From positions 124,001 through 188,000 of the forward strand of contig JAJOHG010000041.1 in the NCBI GenBank assembly GCA_021029095.1: DNA of 64,000 nt. The letters run 5' to 3'. A program made the translations under genes and the position numbers. This stretch comes from Phellopilus nigrolimitatus (taxonomy: Eukaryota; Basidiomycota; Agaricomycetes; Hymenochaetales; Hymenochaetaceae). The notes under the pieces are model-generated. The model was not told the DNA's origin, made no database searches, and saw nothing but the letters and a program-made list of their open reading frames with translations. Positions 11,166-19,711 of this stretch are shown in pieces; position 1 is the first letter of the stretch; each line of letters begins with the position of its first letter.

Positions 11166-11869
11166 TTACAGGGAACAATGTCGTCCGTCAAGAGCTACAA
11201 CGGGCGGATCATTGTGGGTAAGCGCGTGCTTTTAACGACTTGTCTTCGAGATCCGCTGGGCTATATTCGTCTTCGGGCGACCCTCGCGACAGCAATAGAG
11301 AGCTCGACTTCGGCTCTGGAGCGTTACAGGTCTTTTTCCCAACACGCCCACAGTCCGACGCGCGGCTTTCGGACAGGGAGCAGGACGCACTCGTCCCTCG
11401 CTTCCATACGCTGTCGGCCTCAGACCCCGATCATGCTGTGCGCCCAGGTTTTGAGAAGTGCGGCGCCGCGATTGCAGTTCGTGCGAACTGCTTCGTGCTC
11501 AAGTATCGTTCTGTACGTTACACAGCCATGATTGCCTCCAATGTGGTCTTTACGGCTGTTCGTAAGTCACTTACACGCGCTGCCATTCTCGTCCTTACGG
11601 ACGGCGGGCGCAAGGATTTCAAGGAATCCTTGGACCCGGGGTTGCGTGGCATCCTTGATGCGGTTCCTGGCCATGTGCCGGGCGGGCGGGATGCAAACCG
11701 ACCACGCACTCCCGCCGCTGCTTTTTGTGCGGCTCCCACCCATGAGACCCGTTGTGTACCATGGCGACCGATGCAATCGAGAAGGAGATTAAGACGCTTC
11801 CTGGGCACCTGAACACCATCCTCATGTCGCGGTTCACTCACCATTCAAGCCTATGGCGCGCTACTAGTA
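11166..11869 (+). other. Unassigned, probably another gene relic
   Basis: A plus-strand open stretch at 11240-11812 includes 'VPRFHTLSASDPDHAVRPGF' and 'EKCGAAIAVRANCFVLKY', followed in another frame by 'MCRAGGMQTDHALPPLLFVR'. The composition and GC bias look protein-derived. The 'RPGFxxxGxxIxVRANCFxLKY' string is loosely like the N-terminal region of Argonaute proteins, but the match is short and I do not assign it. It abuts the hAT-like element on its left. Confidence 0.25.
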
Positions 11870-11877
11870 TCAGCTTA
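11870..11877. repeat. Left 8-bp target-site duplication
   Basis: The sequence tcagctta immediately precedes the left terminal inverted repeat and is identical to the 8 bp immediately following the right one (14490-14497). Confidence 0.9.
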
Positions 11878-11895
11878 TAGGGCATACCACGAGTC
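11878..11895 (+). repeat. Left terminal inverted repeat (18 bp)
   Basis: tagggcataccacgagtc; a perfect reverse complement of 14472-14489. Confidence 0.95.
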
Positions 11896-11945
11896 TTTAG
11901 AACCCGTGGAAACCCGTGACCCGACCCGGACTGCAGATCCACATT

Positions 11946-11975
11946 CACGGATCACCCGTACACGGGTGATCCGTG
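11946..11975. repeat. Subterminal palindrome
   Basis: cacggatcacccgt and acgggtgatccgtg are exact reverse complements separated by 2 nt. The palindrome is built from the ACCCGT/ACGGGT motif that recurs at both ends of the element. Confidence 0.85.
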
Positions 11976-12124
11976 GGAAACAGATTTTTGCGGGTCCGGG
12001 TTGAGAATCTGGGATTTTTCAAAACCCGTGGGTAGTTCACGGGTATTCGAGGTCTGAGTGTTCGTTCATTTTTATAATGTATTTATGTATGTATGTAAAT
12101 ACAATTTGTGTGCGTTGTTGCCAG

Positions 12125-13425
12125 AATTTGCACGAGATGTACGGCCAAGTTGTCCGTGCGGTCGAAGAGCTTCTTGTCCTGCGCAAGCAGACGCGTAGCA
12201 GTTCCCCCATAATGCCTTTACGGATCATTTTCCAGACCGCGGGAACACCAACCATGATGGTCGGCTTGAACTCTCGGAGGTCCCCAAGACATTTGCGCAT
12301 GGAGGCATCCGTGAGGGTCTTGACGCGACCGTAGCCGATAGTCATTCCGACGAAGTAAAGTGCAAGTTCGACAATATACTCAAGAATGTGTGCGAGTGGC
12401 AGATATGCAAGAAATGAGTCCTCGCGTCCGAGATGGTGCCCAAGTAGATTGAATACAGCGCCAACAGACGCAATTAGGTTCGAGTGTGTGTCACGATGCC
12501 CTTTGGCGCGCCTGTCGTACCAATCGTGTACATGATGCACACGACGACGTCACTCGTCGGGACACGGCTCGGGTCACCAGGCTTTGCCTTGCCGAGCTGG
12601 CACGCTCAGGATACATAGATTCTCTCGCGTCGACTTCAGCTCATCGAGCACTTTGCTTTTCGGTCGCCGTCATAGACAATGATCTTGACAGACGGCGTGT
12701 TCACGAGCACACGGGCGAGGGTCGGGAGAAGGTCCGTTTGGTGAAGATGCCGACACAGTTTGGTTCGTTGAGCGAGTGCGTGAGACCAGCCTCGCCGAGT
12801 GTGTCATATGCAGTGGCAATGATGGTGGAGATCGAGATGCATGCATGCGACATGAGCTGCCAGTTCAAACTACGAAAATTATTAATCACAGTTGAGTTGA
12901 GCTCAGAGAAACTTACGTTGTCGCCGAGTAAATGTTGAACACCTCGTCCTTAGCGACGCCGAGCTCTACGAGGCCAACGGCAATCTCATCGGCAGCTTCC
13001 TTTACCTCGACATAACTGAGGTACTTGTATTCGCTGAGCTGGAAGTACTTCCACTCTTTTTCTCAACGACTTCCTTCCCGCCGACGATCTTCTTGACGTC
13101 CTTCTCCTCCTCATGAATTTCGACAATGTCTCTCCATCCACACGCGTCTTTTGTCCGTGCGTGCGTGCGCAGTACTTGAGAACATCATAGACGGTCTTGA
13201 TACCGTCGAGCGGCTGAGTGATGAGGCTGTCCTTGTGGACAGCATTACGATGTGTGGCGGTCTCGCCGGGCTTCGGGTGTTCCTCGACGGAGACGGATGC
13301 GACGCAAACGCCGTTGACGGTTGGCCACTTGGCTGCGACACACCACACGGCTTCGCCGTCTACCGCACCTGGGAGCTCGAGCACCTCCGCAAGCGCGGTG
13401 CGCCCCACTTTCTGACCTGCCCACC
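12125..13425 (-). pseudogene. Captured long-chain acyl-CoA synthetase fragment (5' part)
   Basis: The minus-strand pieces, from the N-terminus, are 'KWPTVNGVCVASVSVEEHPK', 'PGETATHRNAVHKDSLITQP' with 'DGIKTVYDVLKYCARTHGQK', 'NWQLMSHACISISTIIATAY' with 'DTLGEAGLTHSLNEPNCVGI', then 'THSNLIASVGAVFNLLGHHL', 'DSFLAYLPLAHILEYIVELA', 'YFVGMTIGYGRVKTLTDASM' and 'FKPTIMVGVPAVWKMIRKGI'. This is roughly the first half of FAA1/FAA4-like acyl-CoA synthetases (activators of fatty acids with ATP and CoA). The catalytic C-terminal half is absent. An intron with gtaag...ttcgtag at about 12915-12868 is retained, so the capture was of genomic DNA. Frame shifts and loss of the start codon show it is not a working gene. 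Confidence 0.88.
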
Positions 13426-13459
13426 CCTGCCGAACCCCTGACCCGCATCCCCCGGCCCG

Positions 13460-13740
13460 CCCACAGTGTTTGTGGACGGCACGCTCACGACCGTGCTCCC
13501 GATGCACACGTCCTCGCTGGTCTTCCTCGGCGGTGGCGGCGCGAGCCCGCGCTACCCGCCGAACACGGTCGTCGTGTGGGGCGCCGGGCACGCGCGCTTG
13601 CGGAACTCGAGCTCCGCGAGCTCGCGTGCCGCTGCGGCTAGCTCGTCGTCGCGCTGCGCCGCCGTGCGGTCACCTTCGAGGTCGGTGCGGCGATCACGTG
13701 CGTGCAGGAGTGGGACACATGCGACAACCAGCGAGGTGCG
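13460..13740 (+). pseudogene. Captured PROPPIN (ATG18/HSV2-like) WD-repeat fragment
   Basis: The plus strand reads 'VFVDGTLTTVLPMHTSSLVF' and 'LGGGGASPRYPPNTVVVW', then after a frame change 'AELELRELACRCG', 'LVVALRRRVVTFEVG' and 'ITCVQEWDTCDNQR'. Fungal PROPPINs read '...LFLVGGGxSPxYPPNKVVxWDDxxGxxVAELEFRExVRGV...LVVxLRRRVxVFxxG...xxxTCDNPxG'. These beta-propellers bind PI3P/PI(3,5)P2 in autophagy. Only about 90 residues of one side are present, ending at what looks like an intron donor (gtgcgt). It lies head-to-head with the acyl-CoA synthetase piece. Confidence 0.7.
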
Positions 13741-13799
13741 TCTGCCGACCGTGCGTGGTAGCTTCTTGGTCTCACAGAGGAGCAATCTAAACATATCTT

Positions 13800-14225
13800 G
13801 GAAAAACATATCTAGGTCAACATGCAAACGCAGAACGACTTCTCGCTACACACGCTCGACGGGTGCACGCACCCCTCCAACGGGTCGTCAACGGGGACCG
13901 AAACCGGGCAGCTCATCTCGACGGACTGCTTCAACCAGACGAGCGGCAACCAGGGCTGCATTGTCGAGGTCCCGGGGAACTCGTACGGCGCGAACTTCGC
14001 GCCGGCGGGCGGCGGCGTGTACGCGATGAACTGGAACGACACGAGCATCTACCTGAGGTTCTTCGCGCGCGTGGGTCCATCCCCGCGGACCTCCCGACAA
14101 GCGCGCCGAACCCGGACGGCTGGGGCACGCCGACCGCACTGTACCCGACCTCGAGCTGCAGCACCGCGGAGTTCATCAAGCCGCAGACGCTCATCCTCAA
14201 CATCACCGTCTGCGGCGACTTCGTG
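13800..14225 (+). pseudogene. Captured GH16 beta-glucanase fragment
   Basis: After an intact 3' splice site (tatctag at about 13815) the frame reads 'VNMQTQNDFSLHTLDGCTHP' and runs on to 'CFNQTSGNQGCIV', 'NSYGANFAPAGGGVYAMNWN' and 'TSIYLRFF'. It shifts, then reads 'RGSIPADLPTSAPNPDGWGT', 'YPTSSCSTAEF' and 'LILNITVCGDFVG'. This is the C-terminal half of the fungal GH16 laminarinase-like family (secreted endo-beta-1,3(4)-glucanases), downstream of the catalytic ExDxxE motif, which is not included. Retention of the splice site again indicates DNA-level capture. One frame break, at about 14070, is needed. Confidence 0.85.
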
Positions 14226-14471
14226 GGCAGGCTGCGTGCCTGGCTGATATTGCTTAACAGTTTCTCTATAGTCTTTCTTTACTATGCTACACAACACTAC
14301 AAAAACCCGTGAGGACTCGTGAACAGACCCTTCGACCTCCGTGACCTGGACTCACGGGTTTAGGGGGACCCGTAGGTCCGAGTCTCAACGGGTCCAGGTC
14401 AACCCGGGTCCGGGTTGAGGATTTTGGGTCACGGGTAGATCCGCCAACAGGTCCGGGTCAACCCGGGGATC

Positions 14472-14489
14472 GACTCGTGGTATGCCCTA
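14472..14489 (-). repeat. Right terminal inverted repeat (18 bp)
   Basis: gactcgtggtatgcccta; exact reverse complement of 11878-11895. It is preceded by a subterminal run of ACCCGTG/CACGGGT-like motifs. Confidence 0.95.
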
Positions 14490-14497
14490 TCAGCTTA
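14490..14497. repeat. Right 8-bp target-site duplication
   Basis: tcagctta, identical to 11870-11877. Confidence 0.9.
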
Positions 14498-14729
14498 GTA
14501 ACTCATCCAAAAACAACCCCGTTTACATAGTTTTTGTTTCCCATTCGTCTACAAAGCACCTGTTGCGCTATATACTAAAAAAATGGGCAAGGATTATCAA
14601 GAATTTTAACTTACCATACTATATTGGTACGAGTAAATGCTTCCGGATCTCTAGGTTATTTTGTACAGTCCTTCCATTTGCTTCCCAGTCAATGAGCTAT
14701 TTCTTATGGGCCTTCCATATGCTTCCTGA

Positions 14730-15135
14730 GCTGACAAGCTACATACTACACAGCTACAGGGAGCTACAGACTCCTACAGTGCTGCCAAGCTATACAACTA
14801 TACAGCTACAGAAAGCTACAGATGCTACCAAACTATATACTACACAGCTACAGGGAGCTACAGACTCCTACAGTGCTGCCAAGCTATACAACTATACAGC
14901 TACAGAAAGCTACAGATGCTACCAAACTATATACTACACAGCTACAGGGAGCTACAGACTCCTACAAATGCTATGAAGCTATATACTACACAGCTACAGG
15001 GAGCTACAGACTCCTACAAGTGCTATGGAGCTATATACTGCACAGCTACAAGGAGCTACAGACTCCTACAGTGCTATAAGTGCCTATGCACTATGTGCAA
15101 TTGACGCTACAGACACTACACAGTGCTACAGTGCA
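14730..15135 (+). repeat. Compound CTACAG-rich tandem repeat
   Basis: A first block repeats with a 94-bp period (the unit containing 'ctacagatgctaccaaac' at about 14814 and 14908). It is followed by a block with a 52-bp period ('cagctacagggagctacaga' near 14939 and 14991, and diverged near 15043). Both are built from the shorter motif 'agctacaga'. The array then decays into 'ctacagacactacacagtgc'. Open frames through it are an effect of the repeat and not genes. Confidence 0.85.
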
Positions 15136-15149
15136 ATGCAGGAAATACA

Positions 15150-16110
15150 TTTTCCTGATGCTGGTCTGCTTCAGGATATCCCGCAAAACACCTTTTGTCT
15201 GGTCAAATTGTACATATTCCTGGGCTATATCAATGACTGAGAGCATATGGATCATCTCGTCAAGAAGATCAGAGAACTTCTGTTGGAGTTCCCTGACTTC
15301 GATTACTTTCTAGAATATACTTCGAGTGACCTGTTCTTAGAGGTAATGGTAGAAGCTGCATACCTTATAGAGAATGCCCACAATACTGATGACAATCTTT
15401 GCTGGTGTACTCAACTGTAAGGAAGACGTGTGAAGTAGTATACTACTCGAAACAATTTCTGGCACACACCTCAGACAAAGCTCCTCCAACTTCCAGGATC
15501 GTACGTACAATTCCATCAATCTCCGCAAGCTTAGCTAGAAGGGGGTTCTGCTGTTCCAAATCACCAGCAGCACGCCTGAGCATTTCAAGGGAAACTGTGT
15601 TCTCCTATTTGACCATTCTAAATGCAATCTCGGTGGCAGAAACGAAATTCCTACCGAGTCAGGGAGAGAGATGTCCAATGTCAAGCTCCCTTGATCAAAA
15701 AGCACGCGAAACACTGAAAACAAAATCGGAATGAAAACGAACACAGGACAGAGGGAAGCATTACCGTGGCTGAGACTTGGGTCCTGCTCCGACAGATAAC
15801 TGATAACGGTCTCGGCCTCATATGGGATTTTGTACGTTTTGTTTTTGTGGATTTTATACTTCTTGGTGATTACGAAACGTAGAGAATCCTTTGCCTCGAA
15901 ATAACTAGCAAATCGTCTAGAGGGTAAAACAAAAAAACGCAGGACAAGAGCGTAACATACATATTCGGTTTCCATTGAGAAGGATTTCCAGGCTTATCGT
16001 TCTGAAACTTGGAACGAGATTCCTTATCATCATTAACAAAGATTTCGATTGAAAGAGGCCGTTTCGCCGGCTTTCGGAGCTCAAGGCCCACAGCTACAAT
16101 GTTATTTGAT
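15150..16110 (-). pseudogene. Relic of a C2-domain / STAND (NLR-like) protein, N-terminal part
   Basis: Minus-strand segments read 'GLELRKPAKRPLSIEIFVND' with 'DKESRSKFQ'. After a probable intron they read 'FEAKDSLRFVITKKYKIHKN', 'TYKIPYEAETVISYLSEQDP', then across several breaks 'LAEIDGIVRTILEVGGALSE', 'AKIVISIVGILYKVCSFYHY', 'ELQQKFSDLLDEMIHMLSVI' and 'KGVLRDILKQT'. A C2-like beta-sandwich ('SxEIFVNDxxxxRxKF...FEAKDSLxFxI') followed by a helical region resembling the N-terminal domain of basidiomycete NACHT/STAND proteins ('...VxKLxDxMxxxYSF...ILxxILKQTxEC') is a known arrangement in mushroom NLR-like receptors. The nucleotide-binding domain is absent: homology stops at the tandem repeat. 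The call is by eye and moderate. Confidence 0.42.
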
Positions 16111-16429
16111 ATACGTCAAGGCTCTTCGCATAACACGAGGATTTACTTGCCTTGAAGATGCAGAAATGCATTTCTGCTCGTCAAATGCACCCGACGGCGG
16201 GACCGTAATCAGCGACAACACTCGCATCCAGCTTGGCGCGATGTAACGCACCGGTTTGCAGAGCCTTGCAGAGCAGACGAGTCGGCTTGACCTGTCGGAG
16301 TAGACATTCTGTTTGATACTGAGCGAGTTTGAGTCGAATTCGAGAAAGCGAGAGCGAGAGCGACGACGGGTGCGGTGGGCACGATGGTTGTTGCTATCGA
16401 TCAAGAGTCGTGTGCAACGTGCGAAAGGG

Positions 16430-17990
16430 TTTGGGACAAGCGCCCGTGTCCGAGAAAGGCTGCACTGGTGGCGCGAGTCAATAAAACGCTGACACTGCGA
16501 CTTATATGCAACTGCTACTGGATCCGCTGAATGATTCGAAACTATTGATGATATTCTACGTTCTAATTGCTTGTTTACATGTCTCGAGCTTCACAGCACA
16601 TCCCGCCGTAGATCGATAAATCGACGCGAGTTATCATGAGTAATTTTCGTCTTTTGGCAAGGTTAACCGCTACGCACACCCTATAATCTTCCACGGGCTA
16701 AGGGATGTTTCAAAGACGGCGTCTGCGCGTCGACAGAGCACGTGTGTCGAGTCCCCGTCAACTCGTCCAACACAGCTAGACTGCAGACTGTTTAGAAAAT
16801 ACCCCACTCTCCAGAAGGTCGCTCACCTCAGCTTTCGAGGCGAGCTCGCTGACACGCATGGCTTGCTGAGCAATCGCGTCTCGTGAGAACTTAAAGATCA
16901 TGCACTGTCTTCCGCAAGCTTGATAGTGACTCCTTTCAAAGACGCCGCACTGCAAGCAGCTGTTCGACCCATCTATTTCAGACCAGTACCATATCGAATG
17001 GCTTAGAGATAGGCAGAAGTCTAAAGACTGAGCAGAGCGTCGAATAAAGCAGCCATGGAAGGGAAGGTTGACAGCGACACCATCGTCTTTCCAGCCAACC
17101 TGGCTCCGCGGAGGTCTCGATCTGGTCCGCCGCCTTTGGACGGGTGAGTACACGGAAGACCCCCACGAACAACATCGCTGAAAAGTCAAGGGACCGTCAC
17201 TAAGGCAAGTCGGAGTTCTAAAGGTCGGCGTTTCTAAATATGTGTGAAGGATTGGCAACTCGGAACGAATGTCTACATAAATCGATGTCAGATTATTCGA
17301 GTTACGGAAGAAGAATTTGAGTTCGGTTTCGCACATACGGCACAGAGAGGATCCATCGTCAGGCAAGAAGATATTGGAGTGCTTTTCTGCTCGTATTTTC
17401 GACGTCAGTTCCTCCTCGGGCTGAAGTGGAACCACCGATAATAGACGCAGCTGACCATCATGTACCGCTATAGACCGTGCCACTAACGAGGCAGCATGAG
17501 TGGATGTGCTTGAAGAAACGACGAACAAATCATACAAAAAGCAGGTGTCTCAGCTCCCCAATATCGATCGCCGTCCATTTCCAAGTCGCCCTTGATTTCC
17601 GGGCCTGCGCCATTATCGTAGAACTCCTCTTTGCATTCGGCATCGGCCTCCCACCCCAGCCAGGTTCCGAGGATACTAGCATCTACGGACTAAGTTTACC
17701 AGACTCCACTGGCGCTTGCAGCTGCCGTGCCGGATTCGCCTAGTGGGAGCGCGGATGCGATAGCGAGGTGCTCACGTCGCGAGGCACATCCTCCATGTGC
17801 ATACCGAACGATTTTCAATCTCTCCGACGATCTAAACAGAAAGATAAATATTTATAAGCAAACCCATAGATGTATCAGAGATAGAGTAGAGGGAGGCACG
17901 CACGACGTAGGGCCTAATTAGCCCCAGGTAGACGATCTGCAGCTACTCAGCTTTGTGAACTGCGTGTTATCTTTGAGGAGTCAGGACTGC
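16430..17990. other. Stretch with no recognised gene
   Basis: A 253-codon open frame runs on the minus strand from 17537 to 16776. It contains a Cys-rich portion and 'VSELASKAEVSDLLESGVFS' near its end. I find no family match, and its composition (many Ser, Cys and Arg runs) looks like a chance frame. The remainder appears non-coding. Confidence 0.3.
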
Positions 17991-18429
17991 GCCTTCATAT
18001 GGTTGTAGTTTGCTGCAAGGTACTGTGTCGCCTACGCATCAGTTCCCAATCAGCAATGGGTTTTAAAGAAGAAGAAAGTAGGCAGAGGACGCACCTCAAC
18101 TTCGGCAGCTTGAAGGTTCTCGCACACATCTTGCAGCAAAAGGCGCGGATGGCACACGGTGTCCGGTTGACACCCAGCTCCTGCTCCTGCTTACTGATGT
18201 TCCGCACCGTCTTATGGCGAGCGAGCTACTCGTCAAGTGAGGACCTCGTACATAATTAGAGGGATGCGGAGCGCGGCGAGATCACCTGTCGGTGTTTGAG
18301 TACCGACGAGTATTTATTTTGGAATGTTTGTGAGAAATGACAGACCTCCATCGACATGCTGCACTCCGCTGAGATGTACATATTCGAAGCATGTGATTGG
18401 TAGTCGTGTGAACCAACTTCCACAAACGA

Positions 18430-18975
18430 CTTTCTTACTTTACATAGCGCCTCGCAGCGCGCTCTCGACCTCGCACCCAATCCCTAATGGCGCGATGGTC
18501 GTCGCGCAGGCGTTGTTCTTCCCGGCGCCCAGCCTCGCTGTACCGTACGAAGACAAGCTCGCTCGCGTCGACCCTTCCTCCCCCATAACGGATGTCGCGC
18601 TTCTTCTTGGTGCGTTTGTCCCGCCTAGCTTTGCGCGCAGAAAGGCTTACTTTCAAAATCGGAAAAAAAAAACGAAACAGCGCACGCACCTCCCGCCCCC
18701 ACGTAGCGTGAGCGACCCGCTCCTCTCGTCCACGCCGGACGCAGTGCTGCGCGCGCTGTCGTCGGTACGATTACCTCGTGCACGAGGCGGACGAGTTCGC
18801 GGCGCAGCTGCGCGGTGGGCGTTGCGGTGCGTCACTGACGCTTAGAGGACGTCGGCCGCGGCTTCGACAGGATCCCGACGAGCGACCGCCACCAGCGCAT
18901 GCTGAATAGCCAAGCGTGCGACGAGGCGTGTGGCATGGTCGCTCAGATCGTGCGCGGGACGCTGTTGTAAGGCAT
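18430..18975 (+). pseudogene. Alpha/beta-hydrolase-3 (HSL-type lipase/esterase) relic
   Basis: The plus strand reads 'NGAMVVAQALFFPAPSLAVP', 'YEDKLARVDPSSPITDVALL', then 'SVSDPLLSSTPDAVLRALSS', 'YDYLVHEADEFAAQLRGG', and after a shift 'EDVGRGFDRIPTSDRHQRML' with 'NSQACDEACGMVAQIVRGTL'. This matches the C-terminal half of alpha/beta-hydrolase fold-3 proteins ('...LFYPSLD...DPLLSPxxxxLxxLPRALVVTAEYDxLVHEADxFAxxLR...GVGHGFDKxP...'). The catalytic Asp (EYD, here 'YDYLVHE') and His ('GHGF', here 'GRGF', His lost) positions are visible. The nucleophile-elbow half is missing and two frame breaks occur, so it is non-functional. Confidence 0.6.
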
Positions 18976-19525
18976 CGTTTATCCTGCATACGGTACGCAA
19001 TTCACGAAAACAAAAGACTAAGAGCGTCTTTTTTTATAAGCAAGAAAGAGCGCGAATAATCGGCGTTCTGGGTTGGATCAGGATGGCAAAACTGTATGCT
19101 GTAGCGGGGAGCGATGTGGGACTTTCCCAATTATATTCTGTGCGTTTGTCCGGAGCACGACCTGCTTGAGCTCGTGCACCGTTAGTGCGGAGGGATCGCG
19201 AGAGGTCACCATAATCAGCATTCGCGATCATTTCGTGTATGAGCACGCAAATGCCAAGTCGCCAGACGCGATAAACAATCATAGAAGTGCCGACTTATTT
19301 TCAAAAGGTTGTAATGGCGTACATATAGTTGAAATAAATTTGTTCAGATCGAGTGACAGTACGCACAAGAAGCATTGAGGAAATTTAGACAGCATTGACG
19401 GGCCAAGATATGTTCTCTAGAACGTCAGGAGAAAGCTCTTCAAGCTTCGACTGCGGGCGTGTTCTAAGCTGCCCTTTTCTCTGTTCTTGCGGGCTTCTTT
19501 GACGATTCATCAAGGTGAACGGATG

Positions 19526-19544
19526 AAAAAAAAAAAAAAAAAAA
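19526..19544 (+). repeat. Poly(A) tract (19 A)
   Basis: An uninterrupted run of 19 adenines on the plus strand in the region 3' of RPAP1. Nothing around it suggests a retroposed copy. Confidence 0.9.
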
Positions 19545-19711
19545 GCGAACCTCAGAGGTTTCAACTCTTGCATAATACGTTCTCAATTCGTCCCATTTTC
19601 GGCAAATGCTGCCACCCAGAGTACAAAACTCATCTATCACATAAGAAAGAGAAAAATAAGGAATACAAAGAAGCTGCAAGCACTAGCAATACAGAATATC
19701 CCAGCAAGAGT

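Larger units (their letters stand above)
11878..14489. mobile_element. hAT-like non-autonomous element carrying host gene fragments (Pack-hAT candidate)
   Basis: The ends are perfect 18-bp inverted repeats: tagggcataccacgagtc at 11878-11895 and its reverse complement at 14472-14489. They are flanked by an identical 8-bp duplication, tcagctta, at 11870-11877 and 14490-14497. An 8-bp target duplication and a TAGGG-type terminus are hallmarks of hAT transposons. Both subterminal regions (about 11900-12050 and 14295-14470) are dense in ACCCGTG/CACGGGT motifs in both orientations, including a 14-bp-arm palindrome at 11946-11975; such motifs are often transposase-binding sites in hAT elements. No transposase is encoded. 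Instead the interior holds fragments of three host genes (acyl-CoA synthetase -, PROPPIN +, GH16 +), with introns. Structural evidence is direct. Class assignment rests on duplication length and terminus sequence. Confidence 0.88.

Noticed and set aside
4650..11860. A single Helitron with defined ends
   Set aside because: The one-strand gene-fragment pattern suggests it, but I could not find a 5' TC end and a 3' CTRR end with hairpin that bound the region, so no element is called.
14730..15070. Possible CRISPR-like array
   Set aside because: Repeats are contiguous with no unique spacers, and the sequence is a eukaryotic nuclear genome.
14482..15313. Open frames with repeated 'YTTQLQGATDS'/'YILHSYRELQT' peptides, possibly a repeat protein
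   Set aside because: All three plus frames are open through the same DNA repeat, so this is a tandem-repeat artefact.
16776..17537. 253-codon minus-strand open frame as a gene
   Set aside because: No recognisable motif, odd composition, no supporting splice pattern; noted only as an unassigned stretch.
19526..19544. Poly(A) as the tail of a retroposed copy
   Set aside because: No processed-gene homology or target duplication on either side.
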